Assembly: GCA_963969595.1 (NCBI GenBank)
Contig: OZ018414.1
Coordinates: 22,923,660-22,987,659 of the forward strand
From: Neckera pumila
Lineage: Eukaryota > Streptophyta > Bryopsida > Hypnales > Neckeraceae
Reading direction: 5' to 3'
Length of the DNA stretch: 64,000 bases
The stretch's first letter is position 1. Each line of letters opens with the position of its first letter. Shown here one piece after another: positions 22,763 to 34,800 of the stretch. Position numbers and translations under genes: made by a program. The notes under the pieces were generated by a model. That model saw only the letters and a list, made by a program, of their open reading frames with translations, did not search any database and was not told where the DNA came from.

Positions 22763-23313
22763 ATTGACCAGATCCCAAAGCGGTCAACTATATCCCCCAA
22801 GTGGTCGACACTTACCATTCCCATGAGAATTATAGCTCCCATCTCTTGATTCCATCCCCAACCAAGATCAATCCACCAACTCTTGAACTACTAATTCTTG
22901 TCCCCAAGTCCCAATTCCTATCCCATCTCAATGTGTAGAATCTACCCCTACAAATCACTCCACTCCAAGGACTACTATGTCCCCCTTGGGAACATTATGA
23001 CTTCCATTGGACTTTGTCTCTCTAAAGTCTCCGAGGTCGTTTGTGGGTCTTGTATGTATTGACCTCACCCGAAGCTAGTTGTAGTTTCCAAGTCGAGAGA
23101 GAAGTGTGGACCCTGTCCCTTTGTGCACATGTGCAACTAGGGAGTAGCTCTCCTTGGGAGACCAATTCCAACTGATGAATCCCAGTGGCTGGGAGTGTGA
23201 TGAGTGCTGACCTCCTTGGAACTCCCTCACTGGAGTGGAGTGGAGTTCGTGTGTTGAGACACGACTCCTAATAAGCTCCTGAATTCCATTCATTGGTGAG
23301 TTCCAGGGAAAAG
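22763..23313. other. No gene seen
   Basis: Moderately GC-richer spacer with short, unrecognised ORFs only. Confidence 0.4.
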
Positions 23314-23572
23314 GTTAAGGTGGGTACACCCAAAACCGCCACAAATTGGTACTGTGCCTACTTACTATTACTAGTCTTGTTGATAAGTGAAAGGAGGTTC
23401 CAACGCATCAAAGAACGTAGCATTTGGATAATGTATGCAAAAGTTATTAAAGAACAAAGTTGAGTTCTAAAAGCATTTCTTGCACATAGGTACAGAACTG
23501 ATTTTGGAAATGTACAGAGAGTATAGATGGCGGTTCAAGGTCAGTGGCGCATTTGGGTGTACCCACCTTAAC
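23314..23572. mobile_element. MITE-like inverted-repeat element (259 bp)
   Basis: GTTAAGGTGGGTACACCCAAA at the left is inverted at the right end as TTTGGGTGTACCCACCTTAAC; the two ends are perfect over about 20 bp. Only one copy in the window. Confidence 0.65.
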
Positions 23573-24042
23573 TTCACTTACCCTGGTTGAGAGGCTGCTA
23601 GCTGGGCTGGGACCCCTGCTTAAGCTTAGATTAGGGTGTGCTCGCTCAGCAAATGCCTCAGCCTGGGTGGGTTTCTGTTTTTTCTGGATTTTAGGGTAAC
23701 TTAGTCTTGGTTGGAAATTTGGATCCCCTGGGACTTGGGGAGTTGACTTCTGATTGCACAGCCTTCGAAACTCGCAGGGAGGAGGGGCTGCAGACAGACA
23801 GACAGGCAGTCGGTCCCGCATCAGGAAGTTGTCACGGAGGGGAGGCGGGGGAGGGAGCAATGGAGCATGAGCTGAACTGCTGAAGTCAGTCCGGAATCTA
23901 GGCTTAACTCGCTGTTGGGGATGCAGAAACTTTGGAGGTTAGGGAACGAAACGGACCGGAACTCAGTGCGGTGGTCAAACGGAAGCCCAGGGGTGAGGGA
24001 GCTAAACGGCACCCTGGCATTTATGGTTGGAAGGAAGGTAAG
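23573..24042 (-). other. GC-rich island; possible unknown proline-rich ORF
   Basis: A minus-strand ORF of about 137 codons (23447-23860) opens with an ATG and a run of prolines, but its C-terminal third lies inside the neighbouring inverted-repeat element and no family is recognisable. It could be a decayed first exon. A GACA-type short repeat (CAGACAGACAGACAGG) lies at about 23792-23807. Confidence 0.25.
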
Positions 24043-24950
24043 TTAACCCCTAAAGGCCCAAGGCATTTTCTGGCTCCAAAACCACGGAAAAATTGCCATT
24101 TCGGCTGCAATCACTCAGAAAAATCAATTTTCTGTTTAGGGAATCTAACCGTAGGATCTTGTATTTCACTTGTCTTAAATTGTGTGGTAAAAATTTCATG
24201 AAGTTTGACCGTATGGATTGGAAGATATTAGCATTTGAAGTTGGAAAAAGAAGTTTTTTGGAAATGTGGCCTGCAATTTCAGATGACTTTGATGGCCATT
24301 TGTAGATTTTTTTTGCAATACACACCATTGGGTTAAAAGAAATTTATATTGAACATTTGAGTTGAGAGTCAAGGAAAAAATTTCAGAATGTCAAAACTTG
24401 ATTTTCACATATAAAAAAATTATTAAATAGAAGTAGGTCCAAAATTGAACAAAACACTAAATTGTTAATAGCTCTTAGGTGGAATTAAAACACCATAATC
24501 CCAACGGTGGGATTGTTCTTGCAAACAAATTTAACCTTTTAAAAAGAAAAAAATTGAATTCAAAAATGAATTCTATAAGTTGTTTTTTGAAGAAGATGCT
24601 AGATTGCCCAAAAAACAAGATTGTCTATAACTTTCTCATTCTGAGTCCAAATAGAATGAATCAAAGCTTCAAATATAGACAAAAATATGATCTTTGAGAA
24701 GGATTTTTTTTTAAAAAAATACAATTTTTTACAATTTTATTTTCTATTCGACGAGTTGCTTTTCTGACTTTGGTTGGCATAACTTTTGCTCACAAGCTCC
24801 GATTGAAAAAAAAATTATATTTTTAGAAAGCTAATGTGATTCCCTATCTTTGAAAAAAGGTTCAAAAAATCAAGTCAAAATTTCAGGTCACATGAGCCTA
24901 TCTGAAATCCCAAGTGTTCCCCAAGGAAACTTTGGGCCTTTAGAGGTTAA
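24043..24950 (+). mobile_element. TTAA-flanked TIR element, copy E (tandem partner 1)
   Basis: Left TTAACCCCTAAAGGCCCAA; right, reverse-complemented, TTAACCTCTAAAGGCCCAA. The terminal TTAA at 24947-24950 is also the first TTAA of copy F. The interior CTAACCGTAGGATCTTGTA block is the best preserved family signature. Non-coding. Confidence 0.78.
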
Positions 24951-25864
24951 CCCCTAAAATACCAAGGCAATTACTGGCTCCAAAACCACTGAAAACTGCC
25001 ATTTCTGCTGCGATCACTCCCTAAACAAAAAAAAACTTTTTTTTTAGAATCTAACCGTAGGATCTTGAACTTCATTTGTCTTAGATTATGTCAAAATTTC
25101 ATGAATTTGACCGTACGGATTGGAAGATATTAGCATTTAAAGTTGGAAAAAGAAGTTTTTTGGAATTGTGGCCTGCAATTTCAGATGACTTTGACGGCCA
25201 TTTGTGGATTTTTTTTGCACTATACACCATAAAGTTAAATTTTTTCGTGTTGCACATTTGAGCTGAGAGTTTGGGAAAAAAATTTTAGAATGTCAAAACT
25301 TGATTTTCACATATAAAAAATTGTTAAGTAGAAGTAGCTCCAAAATTGAACAAAACACTAAACTGTTAATAGCTCTTAGGTGGAATTAAAACACTATAAT
25401 CCCAATGGTGGGATTGTTCTTGCAAACAAACTTTACCTCGTCAAAAAAAAATTTGAATTTTTTTGAAAATTGCATTCAAAAATGAATTTTAAAAGTTTTT
25501 TTTTTTGTAGACGCTTAGATTGCCCAAAAAACAAGATTGTCCATAACTTTCTCATATTGAATCCAAATAAAATGAATCAAAGCTTTAAATGTAGACAAAA
25601 ACAAGATCTTTGAGGAAAAAAAATTGAAAAAAAAAATTCAATTTTTTATAGTTTTATTTTCTGCCCGGCAACCTGCTTTTTTGACTTTGGGTGGCATATC
25701 TTTGCTCCCAGGCATCGATTGAAAAAAATTATATTTTTAGAAAGCTAAGGTGATTTTCTATCTTCAAAAAAAGTTTCAAAAAATCAGGTCAAAATTGCAA
25801 GTCGCACGAGCCTGCCCGAAATCCCAAGTGTCCCCCGAGGGGACTTTGGTAGTTTAGGGGTTAA
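24947..25864 (+). mobile_element. TTAA-flanked TIR element, copy F (tandem partner 2)
   Basis: Left TTAACCCCTAAAATACCAA; right, reverse-complemented, TTAACCCCTAAACTACCAA. It is a close head-to-tail relative of copy E and shares one TTAA with it, so the pair reads TTAA-element-TTAA-element-TTAA. Confidence 0.78.
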
Positions 25865-25927
25865 ACCTGTAATGTAATGTCCACACTTGGCTTGGCTTTA
25901 GTTCTTTCCCGGCCTTTGAATTATTTA

Positions 25928-26218
25928 TAAGGTAACTACACTACACCTTCAATCGCACAGTTAAGCAATTCAGCACGATGTAGCATGGTTTTCACTTTTA
26001 TATTGAAAAAAAATTGTGCGGTCCCAGTGGTTATCAAAACAAGATTCTTGAATGCATTTTTTGGACACCGTATGAATAGGCTACAAATTTCCAAAGTGAT
26101 AAGAATAAGTGTACCTAAAAGCAATTATAGAATCATATGAATAGTGGGAGTACATTTTAGGCAAAAATATCCATTGTGCAATTTTAGGAAGCATGCAATT
26201 TTAGGTGTAGTTGTCTTA
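25928..26218. mobile_element. MITE with AGGTAACTGCACC-type ends, copy 2 (291 bp)
   Basis: Ends TAAGGTAACTACACT and (reverse-complemented) TAAGACAACTACACC, with interior blocks (ATCGCACAGTTAAGCAATTC, GTGGGAGTACATTTTAGG) that are the reverse complement of 10147-10433. Confidence 0.68.
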
Positions 26219-26260
26219 AACCACATAAGAATTCAACCATTCACACTTGTGTTCGATTGG

Positions 26261-26487
26261 AACTACACTAATGATGGTATTTAGTGTTACCCACACTACT
26301 TGCTTTCAAAATGCCATAAATTATTACTCTTGATGAATATTTTTACCAACTACATTCATTAAGAACCGCAACTTTGGAACATATCGATACCTATGCCCTT
26401 GGTAAAAATATTCATGAAGAATAATAAATTATAACATTTTAAAATCAATTAGTGTAGGTAACACTATTTACCATCATTAGTGTAGTT
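26261..26487. mobile_element. MITE with ACTACACTAATGATGG ends (227 bp)
   Basis: AACTACACTAATGATGGTAT is matched by the inverted right end AACTACACTAATGATGGTAA, followed in both by TTAGTGTTACC or TAGTGTTACC. The pattern ACTACACTAA-ATG-TATTTAGTGT is shared with the CACTA-like element at 58723-59040. Confidence 0.75.
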
Positions 26488-27047
26488 GGCGTCCAATAGG
26501 ATAGGCTCATGAAAGTGATGACACAAAGGGAAAAACACACCCTTTTGAAGAGATCCGGCAAAAATACCAAAAAATTGAAACCCATCAATGAATGATCATG
26601 TAGATTTGCATTATATAACAACAATTTTATGTAATGTGACCCCCAAAGGTGCCATTAAGTAAGAGCATGTAAGGTAGGAGGCTCAGAAATGGAGCATCTA
26701 AGGGTTGGTCCGCCTTTTTCATGTACTTCCTTGGACGGGAATATTTTTAGCTCATTTTTCAGACAAAGAAAAATTGTTGAGGAATCTAAACCAAGCGGTT
26801 TCATATTTTTCCAAGAATTTTTGAATTACCATGAATTTTCAAACAAGTTGGGTCATAGGTCCCTATTTGTGAGCCTAGGTCTTTCATAAACGGTTCACTT
26901 GCAATTCTAAATAAAAATGGGGAAAGCAAAGAGAATGATTGGCTCTTGCAATTAATAATGCTTTTTTCCTTGATTTATTCAATGGCTATACTGGTTAATT
27001 CCATAACCAACTCATGTCCATTTCACAGCCATTTATAGGGTCCATTC
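26488..27047. other. No gene seen
   Basis: AT-rich spacer; a 66-codon ORF (26689-26889) has no recognisable features. Confidence 0.4.
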
Positions 27048-27978
27048 TTAACCTCTAAAGTTTCATGACTATGTAATCACCAAAAACGCTCCAAAACTGC
27101 CATTTCTAATACAACTACCAAATTTTTGGATAAAAACAAGTTTTGACACATGTAACCATAGGATCTTGTAGTATGATATTTTGAAAACATGTGGTAAAAA
27201 TTTCAGAAAATTCCACCGTGTAGATCATAAGATATAAGCATTCAAAGTCTTGAAAACCATTTTTTCAATCCTGCGAAAAACCGGGCAGCTGCACTTTGCA
27301 AGCTCACTTTTCAATGAAAAAATGCCGATAAAGGTGGTGCTTCTTTGAATTCAGTTTCCTAAACAAGTTTTCTATATGCATGAAAAATTTCACATCATTT
27401 GGAATTGTACAACATATAGGAAAAAAATAGTAAGTAGGAAGAAGTAGAAAATGACTCAAAATACTAAATTGTTAAAAATTTAATCATGGAATTTAAAAAT
27501 GCCAATCCCAACGGTTGTAATGTTGTAATAATCAATCTACATCCTAAGATTTTATTTTTTTCCAAAAATATTGAAAATTGAATTAAATAATCGATTTTAA
27601 AGTTTTATTTAGAGTAGAGAATCCATAACTGCCCGCAAAACAAAAACTCTCATAACTTTTGACTCATTGATTGAAATGGAGTGATTCAAAGCTTTTTAAG
27701 TATATATAAATGTAGAGAACCAATTTAAAAAAAAAATTCCGGAAAAAATGATTTTTTCTGATCTGCCCAAACTGCCCGGTTACGAAAAAAAGTAATATAT
27801 CAGGTCACAACTTTTGACTCGTATTTTGAAATGTCATGAAACTTGGTACACGTGAAGATATTCCTTGCCCCCACCTTCTATTAAAATTTCAGCCTCAAAT
27901 ATGGATATCTCTAGTCACACGTACCTGCCCAAAATTTCTATACGGCCAAAAAACGCATGTTGGTCCTTTAGGGGTTAA
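27048..27978 (+). mobile_element. TTAA-flanked TIR element, copy G (931 bp)
   Basis: Left TTAACCTCTAAAGTTTCATG; right, reverse-complemented, TTAACCCCTAAAGGACCAA; TTAA at both edges. The interior carries TAACCATAGGATCTTGTAG and is the plus-oriented counterpart of copies C and D. Non-coding. Confidence 0.72.
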
Positions 27979-28401
27979 TGCCCGCTTTGTTTTATAGCCT
28001 CCTACCTTAGTAGTCTTTGTTGAAAAGCTGCAACTCTGTTGTTGCTTGAGAACCTACAATAGTCATCAACTTGCATTTATTCTCACAATGCACATACGTG
28101 ACAAATCCTTGGCGTTAATTTAAAAAAAATTGGGTCATATTCAAATGCACATTGCTTCCTAATCTTTGCAATTTGCGCAAGGAGTTGTTTTGCATATTTG
28201 AACGGTGGATGAAAAAGCCCATTTCGGTGAGTTTAAGATGTGTTATCGTTCATTCATTGTTCAAAATCTGCACTCATGGTCCTTTAAGGGTTAAAAGCAG
28301 AGTCAAATCCCATAGAGAGCCACACGAGGGGCTTGCCATTTGGCTATCTCCTCTTTAAAATTTGAAGTGGCCAGGCTTTTTTAGCAAGTCCGCTTGGTTG
28401 T
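27979..28401. other. No gene; contains a probable short TTAA-element end
   Basis: GGTCCTTTAAGGGTTAA at about 28277-28293 reads as a right terminus of the short TTAA element type seen at 3424-3655. A left TTAA may lie at 28115. Confidence 0.4.
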
Positions 28402-28707
28402 CATTAGGAAAATTTCAGCCCTCTAGAAGGCCGCTAAGGAATTGATTTATGGGACCCTTTTGGTGCAATTTCAGACAAATAAAAAAATATTTTTTCTTAA
28501 AATATTTTTTTTGAAAAAGAAATATTAAAAAAATAAAATAAATTTAAAAAATATATTAAAAAAATATAAATCTGATGTGGCACTACTAGTGCCACATCAG
28601 CACCTAATTTTCAAATATTAAAATATATATATATATATATTTTCCATAATTGCACTGGGCGGGTGCCAAACTCGTGGCCTTCTAGAGGGCTGAAATTTTT
28701 TCTAATG
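28402..28707. mobile_element. CATTA-family MITE, copy 3 (306 bp)
   Basis: The left end CATTAGGAAAATTTCAGC and the block CCTCTAGAAGGCC are inverted at the right end. In the middle lies a near-perfect palindrome (28572-28600, CTGATGTGGCACTA with its complement and one central base) and a TA run (about 28623-28641). Confidence 0.72.
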
Positions 28708-29170
28708 CGTAGGGCAATAAAATTGGCTTGTCTCGCCAGTTCAGCAAGTCAGCCCCACTTGGCGAGTAGTCGTGGGGATGCTCTTAGAAACTAATGCAAC
28801 TCAATTCGGTGGTCAAAGCCTAAGGGTGATGGGTCTAAACTAATCTTGTAACCATGCAATGTTGCTCTAGACACTAAGCGTCCAATGGATGACAAAGAAT
28901 CCTTCTATATTCATCCTTGGAATTTGGGGTGAAAAACAGGAAGTCTTGAATAGTAGTTTGTAATAATTTGATATCCAATGAGGGCTCTTGGAGATTTTGT
29001 AAACAAATGATTCACATGGTATCCAAAATGATGATTTTCACGGTGACCAACTTGGTATTATTGGACTAATCTTAAAAGGGCATGGCTCCAATGACCAAGG
29101 TAGTCACCAAAATGCTTTGATTATTGGACCAATTTTTTTTTTTAAATGGCACTTTTTAGGTGTTTCTACC
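28708..29170. other. No gene seen
   Basis: Spacer without recognisable features. Confidence 0.4.
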
Positions 29171-30072
29171 TTAACCCCTAAAGTCCCAAGGCCATTCTTC
29201 TGTAAAAAAACAATCAAAACTGTCATTTTTGATGCATTCACCCAAGAACACAAAAAAAAACATTTTTTTAGAATCTAACAATAGGAACTTGTACTTCACT
29301 TGTCAAAGATCATGTGGTAAAAATTTCATGAAGTTTGACTAGATAGATTGGAAGATATTAGCATTCAAAGTTGAATTTTTTTTTTTTTGAACACTAACTT
29401 GCAATTTCATATAACTTTGACCGCCATTTGTGGAAATTTTTTGCACTACAAACTTTGAATTTCAAAAAATTTATTGAAAAATTGAGTGGAAAGTCTAGAA
29501 TTTTTTTTCAAATAAAACACACTTGATTTACTTTCTTCAAAATTTTTTTACGTAGAAGTTGGTTCAAGATTGAAAAAAAAACTAAATTGTTAATAGCTCT
29601 AAGATGGGATTGAAACACAATAATTCCAATGGTGAGATTGTTTTAGCAAGCAAACACAACCTTTCCAAACAATTTTTTTTTTTATAATTGTGGAAATTGC
29701 ATTCAGAAATGAATCCTACGAGTTATTTCTTCAAAAACATTGTCTATAACTTTCTCATTATTAGTCCAAATAGAATGAATCAAAGCTTCACATATAAAAA
29801 AATATAATATTTTAGAAAATAAAATAAAATAAAATTATTTTTGAATTTTTGCAATTTTTTGGGGGTTGACTACCAAGTTCAGTTCTAGGCTTTTTGTGGT
29901 ATAACTTTTGCTCCCGGTCACCAATTGAAAGAAAATTATATTCCCACATAGCTAATCAGTTTTCTTATCTTTATGAGAAAGTTTCCAAAAAATTCATAAA
30001 AAATTGAGGTCATAGGAACCTGTCCGAAATCCGATTTGTTCATCAAGGAGACAATAGAATTTTAGGGGTTAA
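29171..30072 (+). mobile_element. TTAA-flanked TIR element, copy H (902 bp)
   Basis: Left TTAACCCCTAAAGTCCCAA; right, reverse-complemented, TTAACCCCTAAAATTCTATTG; TTAA at both edges. The interior follows copies E and F (ATAGGAACTTGTACTTCACTTG, ATTGGAAGATATTAGCATTC). Non-coding. Confidence 0.75.
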
Positions 30073-30595
30073 GGCATGGGATTCAATTTCAAATTTGAGT
30101 TCATCATAGTAAAGCACCAATAATTGGTAGGATGGTATGCAAAATCTATAAAGAAGTGTCAATAATGAATTTCCACTTTAGATTTTGACCGGTCTAGGTC
30201 ACCCAAAACCAATCATAAGATGGAATGTGACATTTTTTTGATAAAAATAAATACTTAATTTATGTTGGATTTGACCCTCATGTATGCTATTCTAATTTGT
30301 AAAAGTTTTCAACTAGATTATCAACTATGAGGTATTGTCATTCTAGACTTGAACTTTTGATTAAAACTTGAAAGCATATGGCATCAAAAAAACAATTGAG
30401 GTACAAGGAGGGGTTAACAATCGAATGGATTTTTATTTCATGATTTTCATAATTTCAAGTGGAAACTAATCTTGCATCTCTTTAAACCAACTTTTCAATG
30501 AGAATTGACCTGAGATGTAATCTTTTGTCCGATCTTTGCCTTTATAATATAGTACCTCTGACTTTCAAAAAGAATATAAAATTTATGTTCATTAT
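30073..30595. other. No gene seen
   Basis: AT-rich spacer without recognisable features. Confidence 0.4.
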
Positions 30596-30669
30596 CATTA
30601 TAAAAAATTTCAGGTCTCAACAAGACTTTGAGTGCATGATTTTCGGCACCCGTGGGGTGCAATTATGGG

Positions 30670-30705
<36 letters not shown>

Positions 30706-30878
30706 CTTTGAAGAAGATTTTTTTTTTCAAAATGACATGGCGCTGATGTGGCGCTGACAGCGCTGATGTGGTCGAAATGCGACCACGTCACATTTTCAAT
30801 TTTCATTTTTTTTTCCATAATATCACCATGGGGGGCCAAGCTTAGCAGCCTTCTAGAGGCCTCATATTTTTTGTAATG
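30596..30878. mobile_element. CATTA-family MITE, copy 4 (283 bp), with TA microsatellite
   Basis: CATTATAAAAAATTTCAGG at the left faces CATTACAAAAAATATGAGG (reverse-complemented) at the right. It holds a long TA run (about 30669-30702) and repeated GCGCTGATGTGGC blocks, shared with the other three copies. Confidence 0.68.
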
Positions 30879-31513
30879 CTTTGAAACAACGTTAATGGCA
30901 CAAATCTTATACAAAAGAATAAATAGCAATTCAACTAACATTTCAAGTGATGAACAAAATCACTACACTGAATAGTTCTATCCAAAAAGTACAAAATCAA
31001 AAAAATATTGGAATACTTCCTTTTATTTAAAACACATAATTATTAAATCATATTTCATATCATAATTATGAGTTCTAAATGGTTTCAATTTCAATTCTCT
31101 ACTACTGGTATACAATTAGGGATAAATTTAAAGAACATACCTTTTCTATTTCATTGCTCCCAATTCTCCATATGTTAGTAGAAATGGTGTCCCATTCTAC
31201 AACTGCAACAAGTAGCCACTCTATGAGAGTAACTATCTAGAACTGCTCCCATCACATGAAGCTTGTCAATAGAAACCCTCTTGCCCTTGAGTTCGGTCAA
31301 GAGCCAACAAAACCATTTCAAATTTTTCTATGAAACTGCCATTCATTGGTATAATTGGGCCATGAATTTCAATCCATTTTCTATCCAAAATCACCATTCT
31401 TCTCCACCCAAATGTACAATGAATTAGAATAGTCCACATGATTCCAAATAAGATTCTTTAAAGTTTATGCATTTTGTTGCATGTTTGTATGAATTTTGTC
31501 ATACAAAACTAAC

Positions 31514-31744
31514 TTAATCCTATAAGGATAGGTTGGTCATTGTCGAAATCATCTCTTCTTGTACAATGTGAACCACCTACTTAAAAAACACACCAAAAGC
31601 ACTCAGTGGAGGTCAAACTACTATACAAGACCTCCCCAATTTTTGCACAAAATTCCAAAAATGAACATTTCAGCACTTCTTGTCTTCCATGGAAGGATGG
31701 ATTCTCTGTCATCCATCGGCCACTCAGTGACATTCCAGGCTTAA
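31514..31744. mobile_element. Short TTAA-flanked element (231 bp), diverged
   Basis: TTAATCC...  at the left and GGCTTAA at the right bound 231 bp that align loosely with the 232-bp element at 3424-3655 (shared AAATCATC, AGGTCAA-CTA-T, CATCCATC blocks in order). Diverged; moderate support. Confidence 0.42.
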
Positions 31745-34667
31745 AATTCAACGATACAATACAAGTTCATCTAGCATTTATTTCATCACTTGTCTGATTT
31801 AAAAAAAAAAAAAAACTGAAAACAAGAAAAATGAGATGTAAGTAAATTCCAGTGTGGCCCAAGTGACTGACACCCAGTTCCGTCAAATCCAGAGTCTGTG
31901 GACCCTGTGGAACATGGCCTGCAGTCTGTTGTTGTTGCAAGTAAGACTGTCAGAGCCTTCAGGCACACACATGGAGCCTGTTGTCCCAATTTCAATAACA
32001 CAGCGCATTGGACAATGATAAGACAAGTCAGGACTGCCAAAGCGAGGGACGCTCAGTGGGCAGCCTGCCTGCCGTGATGGCCATGGCGCATTCTTCCGCA
32101 CTTCCCATCCTTCAATCACTTGGGACCGCTCTAAGCTTAAGCTATTTGTCATTGGAGGTTAATTGGTTAAATTCCCAGACACTTAAATAGCTCAGTGAAG
32201 ATGGAATTTCTGCTTTGCCCTTGCCTTGGGATGGATGATACAAAAATTAATTAAAAAAACTTCCACTTGTAAGCAGAAATAACAGAAATCAAGAGCAGTT
32301 GAAATTGTAGTTTCCGACAAATTGTGAATTTGTTATGAATTTTGGAAGTGCAGCAGTGGAGAAATGTAGCTCTAAAAGAGTTCGTAGACTTTGAAACCAA
32401 TAGACGTGCATCCATAATGATCATGTTACATAAAATGGGTGTAGTATTATCCTAAACAACCACTCTTAATTGAATTAGAACAGTCATTCTTTGGGATGGA
32501 TTTCCACCCAAAAGATAGAAGTTCTAGATGCAGTCTCGAATGCACTCCGTAATTGTCACTCAAAGCTGTGATTGTGACCACTATTCATCCCTTTTGCTTG
32601 TAGCCCAAATCTCCATTATTATTAGTCAAGAAAAGCTCACACTGCAGGTTGAATGCGTTGACTGTTTATGGGTCCATTCCATTCCATTCCTAGTTGCATA
32701 GAATGGACAAAAAAATTGTCCCCTCCTGCCAAAAATTCGACAAGCTTTGAGTATGTTTCCATGGCTTTGCAGTTGTCATCAGTTGCCCCAAGTAACTTAT
32801 TTTGGGCTGGCCAAGTGATGAAGTGCAGCCAAAGGCTGAGTTGTCTGTTTCACTCTTCAGTTGCGAAAGTTGCATGTGTACTACTGGAAGCACTTGTCAG
32901 GTCAGATGATAGTGAGAACTGCACTGCACCTTGGCAGCACACTGTTCTATAAAGACAAGAAGGAAAAATCAGAGTAAGTACCTAATTGCAATACACACAC
33001 CTAATTGCAAAAGACGACATGGACCGAACTAAGTACTGCCGCACACATCGAATAACAGCCTGGGATTAGCTGCCATAGAAAATGTTGAAGTGAATGTTGT
33101 GCACTTTGGAGACGGGATTGGCACTTAAAAGAATTAAAAGAGTTGGAAAATGGATCATGCTTATTACATGGAAGTTCAGAATGACAACACTCTGCTGCAT
33201 TGGTTTCGAGTGTCAGAATCCCACCAAACGGGGTCCTCTCGTTGATAGAGCTTGATTTGATCGAGAGAGGTTGACGTATTAAGTGAGTATCAATGATACA
33301 ATTCTCGATTTTTTATCTTTTTTGCATTACATTGGCAATTTTCAGTTAAAAGGGCGAAGCTTTTGCAAACTTAAATCATCTATATTTGTCCTTGTTATCA
33401 AACTTACCTCTTGTGTACACCTCATTTTTGCATACAGAAACTTGCCGGTATAATTGAAATTGCACTTGAACCTCTTCTGCTGTAACGTAACAGACTTTTG
33501 AGTTGTGAAATTCAACAGCCGAGCCTGTTCAAGATGTTTATTACATACTCTTTATGAGGAGAGGACAACTCTCACCTGCATCTTTACAGACTTCAGACTT
33601 TGAACATTACGTATAATTCTTTCTGTGTGTCTCCGATTTACTGAACATCTATTAACATGAATATAGCAAGCATCCAGTTGCTAAAAATTGTAATCTGGAA
33701 GTGTCAGTGATACTGTTCCCACAAACCAAAAGATTAAGCTCAACCATAAGTCGATCACTAGAAAACATTGCGAAACCACTTTGAAGCACAAGAATCTCGG
33801 ACGGAAAACACACTTGTACACAAAATCTATTTAACATTCAAGCTTGTGTGCTTGAGAGCTTCCCAAAACGCATGTCGGTGCCCTCTTTCCAAGCGCTCCC
33901 TAAATGCAAGTTCCCAACCAATTGTGTTGGGGAATGATTGCAACATCAAACTGCATCTTTCTGTCACAGGGCATGTGAGTATTTGAAGTATCCGCTTTAC
34001 TTTGGGTGGGAGTCTGACTGCACAAATAACTTCTTACTGTGAAGTTCGACAATAATGTTACTATACTGGCTACAAATGTCTGGACACATGTATACAACTT
34101 TATAATTCTACTCGAAGGTCTCTAACTCTGTAATTGCATATTCTATATAAATGGATGTCCTCACAATTTTGTCTTGTTGGGTACACGTGGGATTCAAGAG
34201 CTTCCACTTGTCAACGAGTGAGAGCACAAGTGAGTAGGTTCGGTGGAAGGCTCATGATATTGTCGCCTGAGCGAGACACAGTGTGTCATTCAACACAGGA
34301 TTGAGTGTGGCAGAGTCCTGTCGGTCTTCCATTCGGTATATATCCATCTTCACGGATGTCCTCCTTCAACTAATAACACTCCTGCCGCGAGCCTCGTTGC
34401 AAGGGTTCAAATCAAGAAACTGAAGATGTTCAATCAGTTGTGGGAGTTTCCTGTTGTGAAACCTTATTGCTTGATCTGCACCATGAAAGAAAATTGTTAA
34501 CAGAAAAGTGTTAATTCTATGTACTAGACTCCAAAACTTGAAACACTTTGGCACAAAGTTCAAATTATAAGTCACTCTTTGAAGAAAGTGCCGCATGTAA
34601 GTTTTCATAACAAGCTGCTTTCGTGTTATGATGTCCATTTTAGACCCTTAATTCAGCATAATTGAAC
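31745..34667. other. No gene recognised
   Basis: Less AT-rich than its left side, with ORFs of up to 94 codons on both strands, none like a known protein. It could hold a non-coding transcript or far-upstream DNA; nothing can be supported. Confidence 0.4.
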
Positions 34668-34800
34668 AAGATCCAACCATTCAAGTAATGTCTAGTAGCC
34701 TAAAAGTGCAGTCTTACTAGGGACTAACATCCTTTGTCATTCCCGCGGCTTGGCATTGTATTTCTCATAAAGAGGCTCTACTATCACATTACCTAATCCA
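34668..34800. repeat. Dispersed repeat R3, copy 2
   Basis: ATCCAACCATTCAA, TATTTCTCATAA and CACATTACCTAATCCAT in the same order as at 21480-21640; lies about 450 bp beyond the 3' end of the translocator gene. Confidence 0.5.

Noticed and set aside
32668..32952. 94-codon plus-strand ORF
   Set aside because: No domain, and a similarly long opposite-strand ORF overlaps it; indistinguishable from chance.
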